A DNA stretch of 64,000 bases. It comes from NBLH01 sp050296515. Its GTDB lineage: Bacteria; Bacteroidota; Bacteroidia; Bacteroidales; NBLH01. A model generated the notes under the pieces. It did no database searches. It was not told the origin of the DNA and saw only the letters and a list, made by a program, of their open reading frames with translations. Each line of letters starts with the position of its first letter. Within the stretch, counting starts at the first letter, position 1. Positions 16,361 through 26,900 of the stretch are shown here, one piece after another. The stretch lies in the NCBI GenBank assembly GCA_050296515.1, contig JBNKRJ010000118.1, positions 4,251-68,250 on the forward strand, read 5' to 3'. The position numbers and the translations under genes were made by a program.

Positions 16361-17899
16361 ATGAGCGGGCCTAAAAGCTTTTCCGTGCATGTATTTGATG
16401 CCAGGCTTAAAGAGATTTTTTCCATCCAATCGCAAATAAATCAACTATTTAAAGAACTCCTGAATTACAAAGTAAATGATAAAGAATTAGCCATTAACTT
16501 TGACTGTTCTGATTTTATCGAAGCAAATGAATATGAATTTAATGAACAGCTAAAAAGCTTCAAATTGGGTTACAAAGGAAGGGTTGAACAAAGCAAATAT
16601 GACTCAATAAATAGTAAGGTTGAAAAAAAACTTAAACAGCTCAGCAGTTTTTTGGCCAAAGCAAATTCACAAAAAAAAGATTTCTTTGACAAAAGACAAG
16701 ACTATTTAAGTTATGTTTCGTACGATAATTACTACAACAATTCTCATCAATCTTTTAATCGGTTTAAAACAGAACTAACCGGTTATTTAAAGAAAAATAT
16801 CAAAGAAAATCAGCCTGAAGTATTTGAAAAATCAAAAGAGCAAATTGAAAAAATAGAGCCCGAAATTAAAAAAAGAAAATTTGAATTCGGCTTTAGAAAA
16901 AAAGAACAGAATAGTAAAGAAGAAATCACTCAATATTTTGATAAACAGGAAGAAAAGGCAAGTTCCATTAGAAATGAAATTGCAAAAAAAGCAATGCTTC
17001 AGTCCCTTTCACAAAATAAAAAAGAACAGCCTGTAGCAGAAATAACCAACAATGAAGAAATTGAAAAACTGGTCAATACCATCGAAAACAAAATAGATGC
17101 AGTTGAGGATAAAAAACTGAGGTTAAAATTTAAAGCAGGTCTGAAAAAACTGAAACAAAGCGAAGTTTTTACTGACATCTATTTTTACAAGGAATTCTTT
17201 GATAACCTATCGCAATCGGAAAAAACACAGAACTACAAAAAACAGATAAAAGATACTCTGTATCAACTAAATACATCAGAATTCACCCAAAGTATTATTC
17301 AGAAAAAAAGCAACCTGCAACAATATGCTATTGAATTACTTGAAGCTGAAAGCATTAAGAATTATCAGATTGAGAACTTCCAGAGTCAATGTCACTTTTT
17401 AAAAGAAGAAAACAAGGAGTTGATTGAAGCTGAATTCGTTAAAAAGAAAGAAAACGAGTTTTTAAAGCAACAACTGGTCAATGGTTTGCAAAACTTGAAC
17501 TACAAAGTAATGGACGATATGGAAGTAATTGATTTTGAGAAACAATCAGACTTCCTGTTCAAGGTTCCCAATCAGAAAAATTATGTAAATTTAAGAATCA
17601 ATAAAGACAATGATATTGCTTATAATTTTTTAATCGAAGAGGACAAAGACCAGCTTAGTTTTGATAAAAAAAAGGAAAAAGTAATAGAAATGGAATCTAC
17701 ATGCAAATCATTCAAAGACGTATTGAAAGAACTGGAAGAAATGGGGCTGGACATTGAAATGACAAAAGCCAGCGATGCTGATATGGAAAAGCTAATGCAG
17801 GCTCCTGAAAAATACAGGGATAAAATTGAAAAAGCAGAGCAGGAACAAGAAAGGGCACGAGAAAGAGAATTGAAGAAGAAGTATTTGGATGGTGGCTAG
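16361..17899 (+). CDS. Charged coiled-coil protein of unknown function in the signalling island
   Basis: 512 residues with no signal peptide or membrane segment, so cytoplasmic. It begins MSGPKSFSVHVFDARLKEIF, and most of the chain is lysine- and glutamate-rich helix predicted to form coiled coils (about 25-120, 160-260, 300-390, 470-512). A compact mixed segment at about 390-450 (YKVMDDMEVIDFEKQSDFLF, then NYVNLRINKDNDIAYNFLI) looks like a small beta domain. From memory, proteins starting MSGPK occur beside vWA and AAA genes in similar operons, but I cannot name a family. Placement between the vWA lipoprotein and the AAA+ gene suggests a scaffold or adaptor. Function unknown. Confidence 0.7.
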   Translation: MSGPKSFSVHVFDARLKEIFSIQSQINQLFKELLNYKVNDKELAINFDCSDFIEANEYEFNEQLKSFKLGYKGRVEQSKYDSINSKVEKKLKQLSSFLAKANSQKKDFFDKRQDYLSYVSYDNYYNNSHQSFNRFKTELTGYLKKNIKENQPEVFEKSKEQIEKIEPEIKKRKFEFGFRKKEQNSKEEITQYFDKQEEKASSIRNEIAKKAMLQSLSQNKKEQPVAEITNNEEIEKLVNTIENKIDAVEDKKLRLKFKAGLKKLKQSEVFTDIYFYKEFFDNLSQSEKTQNYKKQIKDTLYQLNTSEFTQSIIQKKSNLQQYAIELLEAESIKNYQIENFQSQCHFLKEENKELIEAEFVKKKENEFLKQQLVNGLQNLNYKVMDDMEVIDFEKQSDFLFKVPNQKNYVNLRINKDNDIAYNFLIEEDKDQLSFDKKKEKVIEMESTCKSFKDVLKELEEMGLDIEMTKASDADMEKLMQAPEKYRDKIEKAEQEQERARERELKKKYLDGG

Positions 17900-18012
17900 C
17901 TATTAGCAGTTGGCTGCTGGCAGCTAGCAAATTATAGGAACTAATAGTCAATGATCAAAGTATCTTCAATTGTCAGAAGCCAGAGGCTAGAAGCCAATAG
18001 CCAGAAGCTCCA
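17895..18012. repeat. Degenerate AGCCAGAAGC-type intergenic repeats
   Basis: The gap before the AAA+ gene is largely variants of GGCAGCTAGC and AGAAGCCAGAGGCTAGAAGCC in both orientations. Similar low-complexity repeats occur at 28212-28290 and 58925-58985. No gene is seen here. Confidence 0.5.
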
Positions 18013-18066
18013 AAAAACAATAGTATAGAAAAACAAAGTAAAGAATCATATAAAACACTGCACTAT

Positions 18067-19950
18067 ATGAACCTACAAGAAATCTTCCCCCGATGGATGT
18101 CTGAATTCAGGCGATTCCAGAACTTAAAATCGCAATTATTCCTTTACGGAAATGTGTATGACTGCTATTACTTCCCTGTAAACCACAAAGAAGCGCAAAC
18201 TGAAGAGGAACTGAAATGGGCCAAATTTCCCAACCTTGAAACCTTGATGCGCAGGTACTTGCTGAATGAAAATTACGAGATTGTTACTTATTATGATATC
18301 ATTGACGGTCTGGAGGTTTACTCATCGAACGAGGAAGAAATCAATAAAGACACGATTCTGAAGTTTTTGGCCAAAGACAATGAACAGGCAAAAAGCGAAT
18401 ACAAAAATGCCGACATCAGGCAGGTCGAAAATAATCTGGATAATGTGCTGAGTTTCATGCGATATTTGGTTGGAAACAAAACAAAGCTAAGTGCAGGAAT
18501 AGTGAATTACTCATCGCGCTTTAGCATGAACCCAAACTCGTTGGCCGAAAATGAGCGAAAAATATTTTTAAAGCTGTTAAAATCAGCGCAGGAAGCACGA
18601 ACTATTCGCACCCCTGAAGGCAAAAAGAATAATATACTGATTTTTATTTGCGATAAACTGAATGATATCCCAAGTTGGTTACTTCTGGAAAATCCATTAA
18701 CTAAAGGTATTGACATACAAAAACCGAATAAAAAAGAACGCCTTCGATTTTTTAATGTCCAAAGCCAGTTTTTCTTTCATGAAGGTGCTGAAATTGATAC
18801 AAAAGAGGTTCCCGATAAGTTTGTCAACTTAACAGACAATCTGACAAACAGCGAATTAGAAGATTTGATTATTATTTCAAACGAAGAAAAAATACATGTA
18901 AACAGCATTAACCAGATTGTTGACTTATTTAAGTATGGTTTAAAAGAAAACTTCTGGCAGGATTTACCTAAAGAGAAAATCAACAATGCCGATAAAGAAC
19001 TGAAAAAAAGAGTATTAGGACAGGATTATGCCATTCAGAAAAGTGTTGAGATAATTCGAAGAGCAAAGCTGGGATTGCATTCCATTGACCAGAAAAATCC
19101 GAAAAGTAAACCCAAAGGAGTGCTGTTTTTTGCAGGGCCAACGGGGGTTGGTAAAACAGAGTTAGCAAAATCATTGGCCGAACTCATCTTTAGTGATGAA
19201 GACGCCATTGTTCGTTTCGACATGAGCGAGTATAACGACGGAAACTCTGATGTAAAGCTGATTGGTGCTCCTCCAGGATACGTTGGATATGAAGAAGGCG
19301 GTCAGCTAACCACCAAAATGAAATCAAAGCCCTTCTCCATTGTTTTGTTTGATGAAATTGAAAAAGCACATCCTGTTGTTTTCGATAAATTCCTGCAGAT
19401 TCTCGACGATGGACGCCTGACAGATGGCAAGGGAGAAACCGTTTATTTCACAGAATCGTTAATCATTTTCACCAGCAACCTTGGCGTGTATAAGCTTGAT
19501 AATGAAGGCAGAAGAGTTCAAAACATCATGTACAATGACGACTATGCAGTGATGTCGGAAAAAATAATGAATGAGATTGTACGCTTTTTCACAACCTCTC
19601 TTAACCGTCCTGAAATTTTAAATCGTTTTGGTGACAATTTCGTGGTGTTTGATTTTATAAGGCCGCCGGTTGATAAGCTCATCTTAATGAAAAACCTGAA
19701 TGTGATAAAAAAGAACCTGTTGAAACAAAAGAACTGTCAGTTTGAATATGATGAGCAATTTGCCGACTTGTTTTTAGAGCATTATGTAGCACAGAACTTG
19801 CACATGGGCGGTCGCGGCATCATCAATAAAATTGAAACCGAAATAAAAAACGGAATTACCAACTTTATGTACGAACAGGATCAAACTGAGAATTTTAACT
19901 TTAGGGTGTTTATTGATAAAGATAAAAAGGTTGATTTTGAATTGATATAA
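18067..19950 (+). CDS. ClpA/ClpB-type AAA+ ATPase with degenerate first module
   Basis: 627 residues. The C-terminal half (about 310-627) is a full Clp/Hsp100 D2 module: Walker A GPTGVGKT with Lys363, pore-loop-like GYVGYEEGG, Walker B VLFDEIEKAH with Asp429-Glu430, a sensor strand IFTSNLG, an arginine finger in LNRPEILNRFG, and the small C-terminal domain ending LHMGGRGIINKIETEI. The first 290 residues look like an AAA module without Walker A: a LFLYGNVYD strand and LIFICDKLND in the Walker B position, but no P-loop. The Clp N-domain is absent. It could be a one-engine unfoldase or remodeller, as ClpV is for T6SS sheaths. No ClpP-docking loop is evident. It lies within the kinase/FHA/PP2C island, so its activity may be phospho-regulated. 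Confidence 0.88.
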   Translation: MNLQEIFPRWMSEFRRFQNLKSQLFLYGNVYDCYYFPVNHKEAQTEEELKWAKFPNLETLMRRYLLNENYEIVTYYDIIDGLEVYSSNEEEINKDTILKFLAKDNEQAKSEYKNADIRQVENNLDNVLSFMRYLVGNKTKLSAGIVNYSSRFSMNPNSLAENERKIFLKLLKSAQEARTIRTPEGKKNNILIFICDKLNDIPSWLLLENPLTKGIDIQKPNKKERLRFFNVQSQFFFHEGAEIDTKEVPDKFVNLTDNLTNSELEDLIIISNEEKIHVNSINQIVDLFKYGLKENFWQDLPKEKINNADKELKKRVLGQDYAIQKSVEIIRRAKLGLHSIDQKNPKSKPKGVLFFAGPTGVGKTELAKSLAELIFSDEDAIVRFDMSEYNDGNSDVKLIGAPPGYVGYEEGGQLTTKMKSKPFSIVLFDEIEKAHPVVFDKFLQILDDGRLTDGKGETVYFTESLIIFTSNLGVYKLDNEGRRVQNIMYNDDYAVMSEKIMNEIVRFFTTSLNRPEILNRFGDNFVVFDFIRPPVDKLILMKNLNVIKKNLLKQKNCQFEYDEQFADLFLEHYVAQNLHMGGRGIINKIETEIKNGITNFMYEQDQTENFNFRVFIDKDKKVDFELI

Positions 19951-19961
19951 TTAAAAAGATA

Positions 19962-20054
19962 GAACGCGAATGACGCGGATTTTCAAACGCGGATTTTTAA
20001 AGATCTAAAATCTGTTTAAATCAGCGTTGCCTCGCATCCGTGTCATCTGCGTTC
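19962..20054. repeat. Long imperfect palindrome, GAACGC/ATGAC family
   Basis: GAACGCGAATGACGCGGAT (19962-19980) pairs at about 16 of 19 positions with ATCCGTGTCATCTGCGTTC (20036-20054). An inner stem pairs AACGCGGATTT with AAATCAGCGTT. It fills the gap between the AAA+ gene and the first kinase; the apparent upstream start of the kinase frame at 20040 lies inside it and is not real. Confidence 0.65.
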
Positions 20055-20075
20055 CAACATAGTTGTATTAAAATA

Positions 20076-23000
20076 ATGGACGATAAAACCCAAACATATT
20101 CCGACGACAATAAAACCTCCGTCTATAATGATCAGGAAAAACGAACAAAGCCCTCTGTTCATAATTTGCATTCAGGCGATAAAATTGTTTTGAACGGAAA
20201 GAACTATGAAATTCTTGAAATTATATCTGAAAGTACAGGTGAGGCCATCATTTACAAGATGAAAAATGATGCTGACAAAATAGAAGCATTAAAACTGTAT
20301 TTTGAATTTCATAATCCTGAAAATGAACCAAATACGGAAGCGCTTGAGCGTATAAAAAAAATCAACGATGAGGATATTCTTCGCCTTTATGATTTTGGGA
20401 CTGGCATCAACAAATATCAGGACAAATACTGCTTTGAAATCGCTGATTTTGCCGAAGGTTATGACCTGCTTACTGTCAACAGTTTAAATGAAAAATACAA
20501 CAAAGACTTTGTCGAGAAAAAGGTAATTCCTCAGATATTCTATGGAATACAGAAATTACACAAAACAAAGATTTACCATTGCGATTTAAAACCGCAAAAC
20601 GTATTTTACCTTGATAAAGAACAAACAGAAATAGTTATTGGGGATTATGGCTCGGCAAAAACATTTGAATTTAATGCGGAAAAGAGTTCAAGAAAAACGA
20701 CTACTGTAAAAGGAACCGATTTTTACCTGCCCCCGGAACAAGCTCGGGGATTTATCTCAGATAAAAACGATTACTATTCTTTTGGAATGATTCTGCTCCA
20801 TTTGTGTTATCCTGAACAACTTCTATCCAACGATCAAAGTACGGTCAATCATTTAAAATTTAAGGAAATCATTGAACGACAGTTTGAAGGAAAACCAATC
20901 ATCAATTTCAAACCAGAATTTTCAAGAATTAATCAATTAATTGAAGGGTTAACACTGGTAGACTTTAACCTTCGGTGGGGAGCTGATCAAGTCAGGGAAT
21001 GGATTGAAGGAAAAAATGTTGAAATAAACTATCAAAAAAAAGAAAAGAGCAGCTATATTCTTAAATTTGGTCAACATACAATAACCACACCTGCCGATTT
21101 AAGGGACTACATTTTAAGCGATGCAAACTGGTACCATGATTTAATTGAAGATACGGATAATAAAGATGAGTTTTTCAATTGGGTATTAAACTATTATGAT
21201 GGCGACAGAACCAAAAGATCGGCAATAAACCGGATAATTAAAACTTACAGTCCTGATGGAATTTATTTTGTAGCCGATGCAATTATTCGTTTTTTTATCC
21301 CGGAGCACCCAGTAATGTTTGGATTAAAATCATTTGATTTTGCCGGAGCTGATGATTTACGAAGGATAACTGCCGAAGCTTTTGCATATTTGCTTTTTGA
21401 TTTATGGAATAACTCGTCAGAAAAAGATATACGGCTTTGTATTTTCAGGTATGAATTTGCACTAAAACAATTAGTTGATAAGCACACAAACATAAAATAT
21501 TTACTAACTATTTTATACAAACAACTTAATATAAAAGAAAAGGTAAAAAGAGATTTTAGCGATTATGCAGTTCATGCTTTTACCAAAATATCTAAAAAAT
21601 CATCAGAAAGCTTAAGGTTGTTTCTATTTAGCTATTTACCAACTAAGAACAATATCGTTTTTAATTCATTTGATGATCAAAATTTCTTATATTATACGAT
21701 AGAAAAGTCACTGACTGACTATTATTCTGAAATTGGATTAAACCAGACATTTAAGTTTGATTTTGAAGAAAACATTCCAATTGTCCATTCTGAAATATAT
21801 GATTCACTTGATAATTTTATAGAAAAAACTATTGAAAACGTAATTATTAATATTTGTAATAAGGATGAAATCAACAGAGATGCTTTTAGTGAACAAGAAA
21901 TACTGCATCTGAAAAAAGAACTTCAAAACTCGCATAAAAACCTGTTAACTGAACTAACCAGTAAAAGGAACAGTTTTAAGAAGGAGTTTCCTCGAAACAT
22001 AGAGCAGTTTGACTATGTGAAAAGAAACCTGAAAGTTATTGATTCCGTTATCAGAAAAAAATCTTATCACCAAATAAAACACACACTTACTTTGCTGAAA
22101 AACGTTAGTAATTATGCAAGAGAACAGGTAATTGAACAACAAAAAAAGAAAGCAAAAGTTCCTAAAAAAAAGGTGTCTTGGGGAGTACTTTTGTGGATTT
22201 TTATATTATTAGTCATCATCGTAGGTCCGTTTTTAATATCTCCTATAACAGAGCTGGTTGAAAACATTCAAACTAAAAAAAGAAATAAAATTAGATCCCA
22301 TTTTAAGTACAATCCGATTATTGCTTACCATTCAAACTTAGAATTAGTTTTTGTAAAAGGTGGAACTTTTGAGTTAGGTTCAGATGAAAGAAGTTCGGCC
22401 AAACCGGAACATGAAGTCACCGTGGATAGTTTTTATCTTGGTCGGTACGAGATTACAAATGATGAATTCTGCAGCTTCTTAAACGAATACGGAACTGACT
22501 ATGTGAAAGAAGGAAAATACAAAGGAAAAGAAATGGTTCCACACGACAGATACAATAATATTTCAATGGATGAAATTGAAAAAAAACGTAATACCTGGAG
22601 AGTCAAAGATGGACATCGCAAATATCCGGTGGTTCATGTTAACTGGTACGGTGCATATGAATTTTGCAGGTTTTATGGTGGCAGCTTGCCAACCGAAGCC
22701 CAATGGGAGTTTGCTGCAAAAGGAGGCATTCATACCCAGTATTACAAGTATCCGGGAAGCGACTCGATTGACTACGTTGCCTGGACAACCAGTAACAGCA
22801 AATCTAGTTATATGCGCCCCGGAGGATTATTACTCCATAATGAACTAGGGCTTTATGATATGATGGGCAATGTGGCGGAGTGGACAAAAGATACTTACAG
22901 TGAATATTTTTATGCAACTAGCCCCAAGGTAAATCCTCTAAACGATAGTATAGGAGACTTAAAAGTCGTTCGAGGTGGTTCTAAATCAAGCTACGCTGGA

Positions 23001-23918
23001 AGAACTCAAATTGAAGACCGCAAAGATAAAAATGCCAATGAATATGATCATGACATAGGATTCAGATTTTGCTACTCAGGTAAACCAAACGGCATTGGTA
23101 AGCCCGAAAAATCAATTAGTTCCAACACTAAACCCACCGAAATAATTGAAAATGAAATGATATTTGTAGAAGGAGGAACTTATGCAATAGGGCAAAAAAA
23201 TCCTTCACTAATTACTGATAAAATATTCCCTGTGACCTTAAGCAGTTTTTATATTAGCAAATACGAAATAACGAATGCTCAATATTGTGAATTTTTAAAT
23301 GCTCGGGGCTCTAATATTTGTGATTATCAAGACATGGCAATGGTAAAGCAGAGCGATCAATATTATAATCAGGATTGGGGAATTCATTACAAAGAAGGCA
23401 ATTGGGTTCCTGTGGAAGGATATGAGAACTATCCGATTATATTTGTTAACTGGTTTGGAGCCAGTGAATATTGCAAATGGGCTGGTGGCCGCTTACCAAC
23501 CGAAGCAGAGTGGGAATATGCTGCCAGAGGAGGCAATAAATCAAAGAGTTATGAGTATTCAGGAAGTAATTCTTTGAGCCAGGTTGGATGGTATTATTCA
23601 AACTCTGGGAAAAAAACACACAGAGTAGGGCTAAAACAGCCTAATGAATTAGGAATCTACGATATGAGTGGAAATGTTCGTGAATGGTGCGAAGATGAGT
23701 TTGATTCCCGTTTTTTTGATAAAATTACAGAAGACAATCCTTGCAATAGAGGCTTGGATTATAAAAAAAGTGTACGAGGTGGCTCATTTGATTACCTTCA
23801 GCATAGAATGGTGGTTTACAAACGTAGAAATTATTACAATAACACAGGATACAACTCCTATGAATACAACGATGTAGGATTTAGAATGGTTAAAGACGCA
23901 AAACAGTCTGAAAAATGA
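20076..23918 (+). CDS. Membrane Ser/Thr protein kinase with two extracytoplasmic FGE-sulfatase (C-type-lectin-like) domains
   Basis: About 1280 residues from ATG 20076 (the frame opens at 20040 inside a repeat). An N-terminal tail with DKTxxY motifs (DKTQTY, NKTSVY) precedes a protein kinase at about 40-310: Lys73 (EALKLY), catalytic loop HCDLKPQN with Asp170 (HCD in place of HRD), DYG at 190-192 in place of DFG, and an activation segment TTTVKGTDFYLPPEQARG. It looks catalytically competent. A helical region of about 400 residues, shared only with the next gene, follows. A transmembrane helix lies at about 700-725, then two FGE/SUMF1-like domains (about 755-1000 and 1025-1275) with LPTEAQWEFAA, LPTEAEWEYAA, GLYDMMGNVAEW and VRGGS motifs. 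The catalytic cysteines of true FGE are missing, so these are probably binding domains. It overlaps the next gene by four bases. Confidence 0.92.
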   Translation: MDDKTQTYSDDNKTSVYNDQEKRTKPSVHNLHSGDKIVLNGKNYEILEIISESTGEAIIYKMKNDADKIEALKLYFEFHNPENEPNTEALERIKKINDEDILRLYDFGTGINKYQDKYCFEIADFAEGYDLLTVNSLNEKYNKDFVEKKVIPQIFYGIQKLHKTKIYHCDLKPQNVFYLDKEQTEIVIGDYGSAKTFEFNAEKSSRKTTTVKGTDFYLPPEQARGFISDKNDYYSFGMILLHLCYPEQLLSNDQSTVNHLKFKEIIERQFEGKPIINFKPEFSRINQLIEGLTLVDFNLRWGADQVREWIEGKNVEINYQKKEKSSYILKFGQHTITTPADLRDYILSDANWYHDLIEDTDNKDEFFNWVLNYYDGDRTKRSAINRIIKTYSPDGIYFVADAIIRFFIPEHPVMFGLKSFDFAGADDLRRITAEAFAYLLFDLWNNSSEKDIRLCIFRYEFALKQLVDKHTNIKYLLTILYKQLNIKEKVKRDFSDYAVHAFTKISKKSSESLRLFLFSYLPTKNNIVFNSFDDQNFLYYTIEKSLTDYYSEIGLNQTFKFDFEENIPIVHSEIYDSLDNFIEKTIENVIINICNKDEINRDAFSEQEILHLKKELQNSHKNLLTELTSKRNSFKKEFPRNIEQFDYVKRNLKVIDSVIRKKSYHQIKHTLTLLKNVSNYAREQVIEQQKKKAKVPKKKVSWGVLLWIFILLVIIVGPFLISPITELVENIQTKKRNKIRSHFKYNPIIAYHSNLELVFVKGGTFELGSDERSSAKPEHEVTVDSFYLGRYEITNDEFCSFLNEYGTDYVKEGKYKGKEMVPHDRYNNISMDEIEKKRNTWRVKDGHRKYPVVHVNWYGAYEFCRFYGGSLPTEAQWEFAAKGGIHTQYYKYPGSDSIDYVAWTTSNSKSSYMRPGGLLLHNELGLYDMMGNVAEWTKDTYSEYFYATSPKVNPLNDSIGDLKVVRGGSKSSYAGRTQIEDRKDKNANEYDHDIGFRFCYSGKPNGIGKPEKSISSNTKPTEIIENEMIFVEGGTYAIGQKNPSLITDKIFPVTLSSFYISKYEITNAQYCEFLNARGSNICDYQDMAMVKQSDQYYNQDWGIHYKEGNWVPVEGYENYPIIFVNWFGASEYCKWAGGRLPTEAEWEYAARGGNKSKSYEYSGSNSLSQVGWYYSNSGKKTHRVGLKQPNELGIYDMSGNVREWCEDEFDSRFFDKITEDNPCNRGLDYKKSVRGGSFDYLQHRMVVYKRRNYYNNTGYNSYEYNDVGFRMVKDAKQSEK

Positions 23919-26900
23919 TTGACCCTGATAAAACAAATATTTACTCTGATGATGATAAAACCCAAATTTATGGTGAATCGGGCAAGCAGACAAAAGAAAC
24001 AATTCATCATATCAACCTTGGTGATGTTATTACACTGAATACTAAGAATTACAAGATTCTTGAGATTATTTCAGAAAGCACTGGGGAAGCTGTCATTTAT
24101 AAAGTCGAAGATGAAAATCACGATATTTGTGCTTTAAAACTGTATTACGAATTTACTTTTCCAGAACAAGAACCAAATCATGAAGCCCTGCAAAGAATCC
24201 AATCGATTAATGATGTTGATATTTTAAATTTACACGATTTTGGAACCAGGACGAATAAATACAAAGGAAAGTTTTGTTTCGAAATTTCAGATTTTGCGCA
24301 TGGTTCAGATTTACTAAACGTAAAAGACTTTAAAGAAAAATACAATCAGGAATTTATTACGAAAGAGGTAATTCCTCAGATATTTCTGGGGATCATGCAC
24401 TTGCATCAACATCGAATTTATCATTGCGATCTGAAACCACAAAACATTTTTTTTCTGGATGAGGCCCAAATTGATATTGTGATTGGTGATTATGGCTCAG
24501 CAAAAACATTCGAGTTTGATGCCGAAAAACAATCAAGAAAAACCACCACTGTAAAAGGAACTGATTTTTATCTTCCACCTGAGCAGGCTCGTGGGTTTAT
24601 CTCCGAAAAAAATGATTATTATTCCTTTGGAATGATTCTTCTGCATTTAGTTTACCCCGATGCAGTTCAGATGCATGAAAATGATCCAAAATCCCTCAGT
24701 CACAACAAATTAAAAAGAATTATAGAAAGGCAATTCGAAAGTCTTCCTATTATAGATTTTAATCCGGAATTTGAAAAAATCAACAATTTAATTGAAGGAC
24801 TTACTCTTGCTGACTTTAACCTCAGGTGGGGAAAAGAAGAAGTTCAAAGGTGGTTGAAAGGTGAAGATATTCACGTTGTTTATAATCGTTCGACGATTGC
24901 ACCAAAAGGAAATGATATTTCATCAGCCGGTGCACTAAAGTTCGGAAAATATACTATCAACACACCTTTTGATTTGCGGGATTATATTTTGAGTGATAAA
25001 AACTGGTACGAAGATTTGGTCGAAGACAACGACAACTGGAATGACTTTACCAACTGGATGCTTGGACTTTACGAGGGTGATAAACGAAAACGTTCTGCTC
25101 TCAACCGGATTGTTAAAGATTACAGCCAGGAAGGACTTGATTTTATTGCGGAAGCCATTATACGCTTTTTTATTCCAGATCACCAAATCACAATTGGCTT
25201 CAATACATTTAAGCTTTCAGAATCAGAGGATCTGAAAAAAAGCATCACTCAAATTTTTGCTTATTTACTTGATGAAATCTGGTCAAATTCAACCGAAAAA
25301 GATATCAAACTTTACCTTTTTAGAATTGAATTTGCCCTGAGACAATCATCAATGCATAAAGATGATGTACTCAAACTTCTTCAAATTTTATATCGAAACC
25401 TGGAGACAAAAGGCAAAATCAGTAGCGATTTTTACAATTACAAAGTTTATGCATATACCTCTGCCACAAGAAAATCAAACAGCCAACTACAGGAGTTTCT
25501 TTTCGACTATTTACCAACTGTAAGCAATATTCAGTTTAACAGTATTTCAAGAGAAAACAAACTACACTGCTCTGTTGATAAGTCACTAACAAAGTATTTC
25601 AACCAGATAGGAATCTATAACACAAAAAAAACCAAAAGTTACAAAGAAAATCTTCCATTAATTTACTCAGAAAATTATAGCTCTCCAGAAGATTTTATAA
25701 CTAAAACGGTGAATGAAAACATCCATTCCGTTTGTGATAAACTTCACCTCGATTTTGCCTTGGTCGATAAATCCTCCTATACAAAATTTCAGAGTGATTT
25801 TTCAAATGCCTTCAAAAAACTGCAAAACGATTTAATAAATGAATTTGAAAAGCTAAACAAAGAGCTCTCTTCAAGGCAAAAAAGGGTTCGAGAAGTCAGA
25901 GAATACTTTCAACAAGTTGAAGAAATTATTCGCAACAACCAGTATCACAAAACAGGTGATGCATTCCACTTAATTGATTCTTGCCGAAAAAAAGTTTATG
26001 CTGAATTACAACAAAGAAGAAAAAAGGAACAGGACGAAAAAGAACAAAGAAGAGAGAAACGTAAAGAGTTCTTTGCAAATAGTTTGGGCCGTTTATCCGG
26101 TATTGTCATCTTCCTTGTTATTATTTCAGTATTTTTTGGAAGAAGTCTTTTCGATTACTTTGCTTCGTTTTTTGTTGAAATAGAGGTGGTTGATAAAAAT
26201 ACAGCGCTGGCAAAGATTGAAATGATTGGCATTAATGGCGGAACATTTATGATGGGCGATCCAGATGGTCCTGATGATGAAAAACCCTTGCATGAAGTTA
26301 CTCTGAGTGATTTCGCTTTAAGCAAATACGAAATTACCAATGAACAATTTGCAGATTTTCTAAACAATTATGGTTCCGACAAGGTAAAAGATGGTGAATA
26401 CGCTGGTAAAAAAATGATTTACTGCAGCAATGAAGAAGAACGGGATTGGGGGATAAGATGCACAAATAATGGCTGGCAGGCAAGACCAAGTTATAAAAAT
26501 TATCCTGCAGTTTATGTAACATGGTATGGTGCCAATGAATATTGCAAATGGGCAGGAGGCCGGCTCCCCACTGAAGCAGAATGGAATTTTGCAGCCCTGG
26601 GAGGCAATAAAACAAAAAATTACAAATTTGCTGGAAGTTCCGATGTTGATGATGTTTCCTGGTACAAAGAAAATTCGGGAACGCATACGCACGAAGTAGG
26701 AACAAAAAGCCCAAATGAGCTTGGATTATATGATATGAGTGGAAATGTGTATGAGTGGTGCAAAGATTGGTACGAAGCAGGCTTCTACAGTAAAAGTTCA
26801 CGTTCAAATCCAATAAATAAGAATAACACAGGGGAAAAAGTGCTCAGAGGTGGTTCCTACTACAATCCCTCAGGAAGCAGCTTTCCTTGTAATAGGACAG

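Noticed and set aside
17895..18012. CRISPR-like array
   Set aside because: The AGCC/AGAAGC units are degenerate, in both orientations and without regular spacers. No CRISPR array was found in the window.
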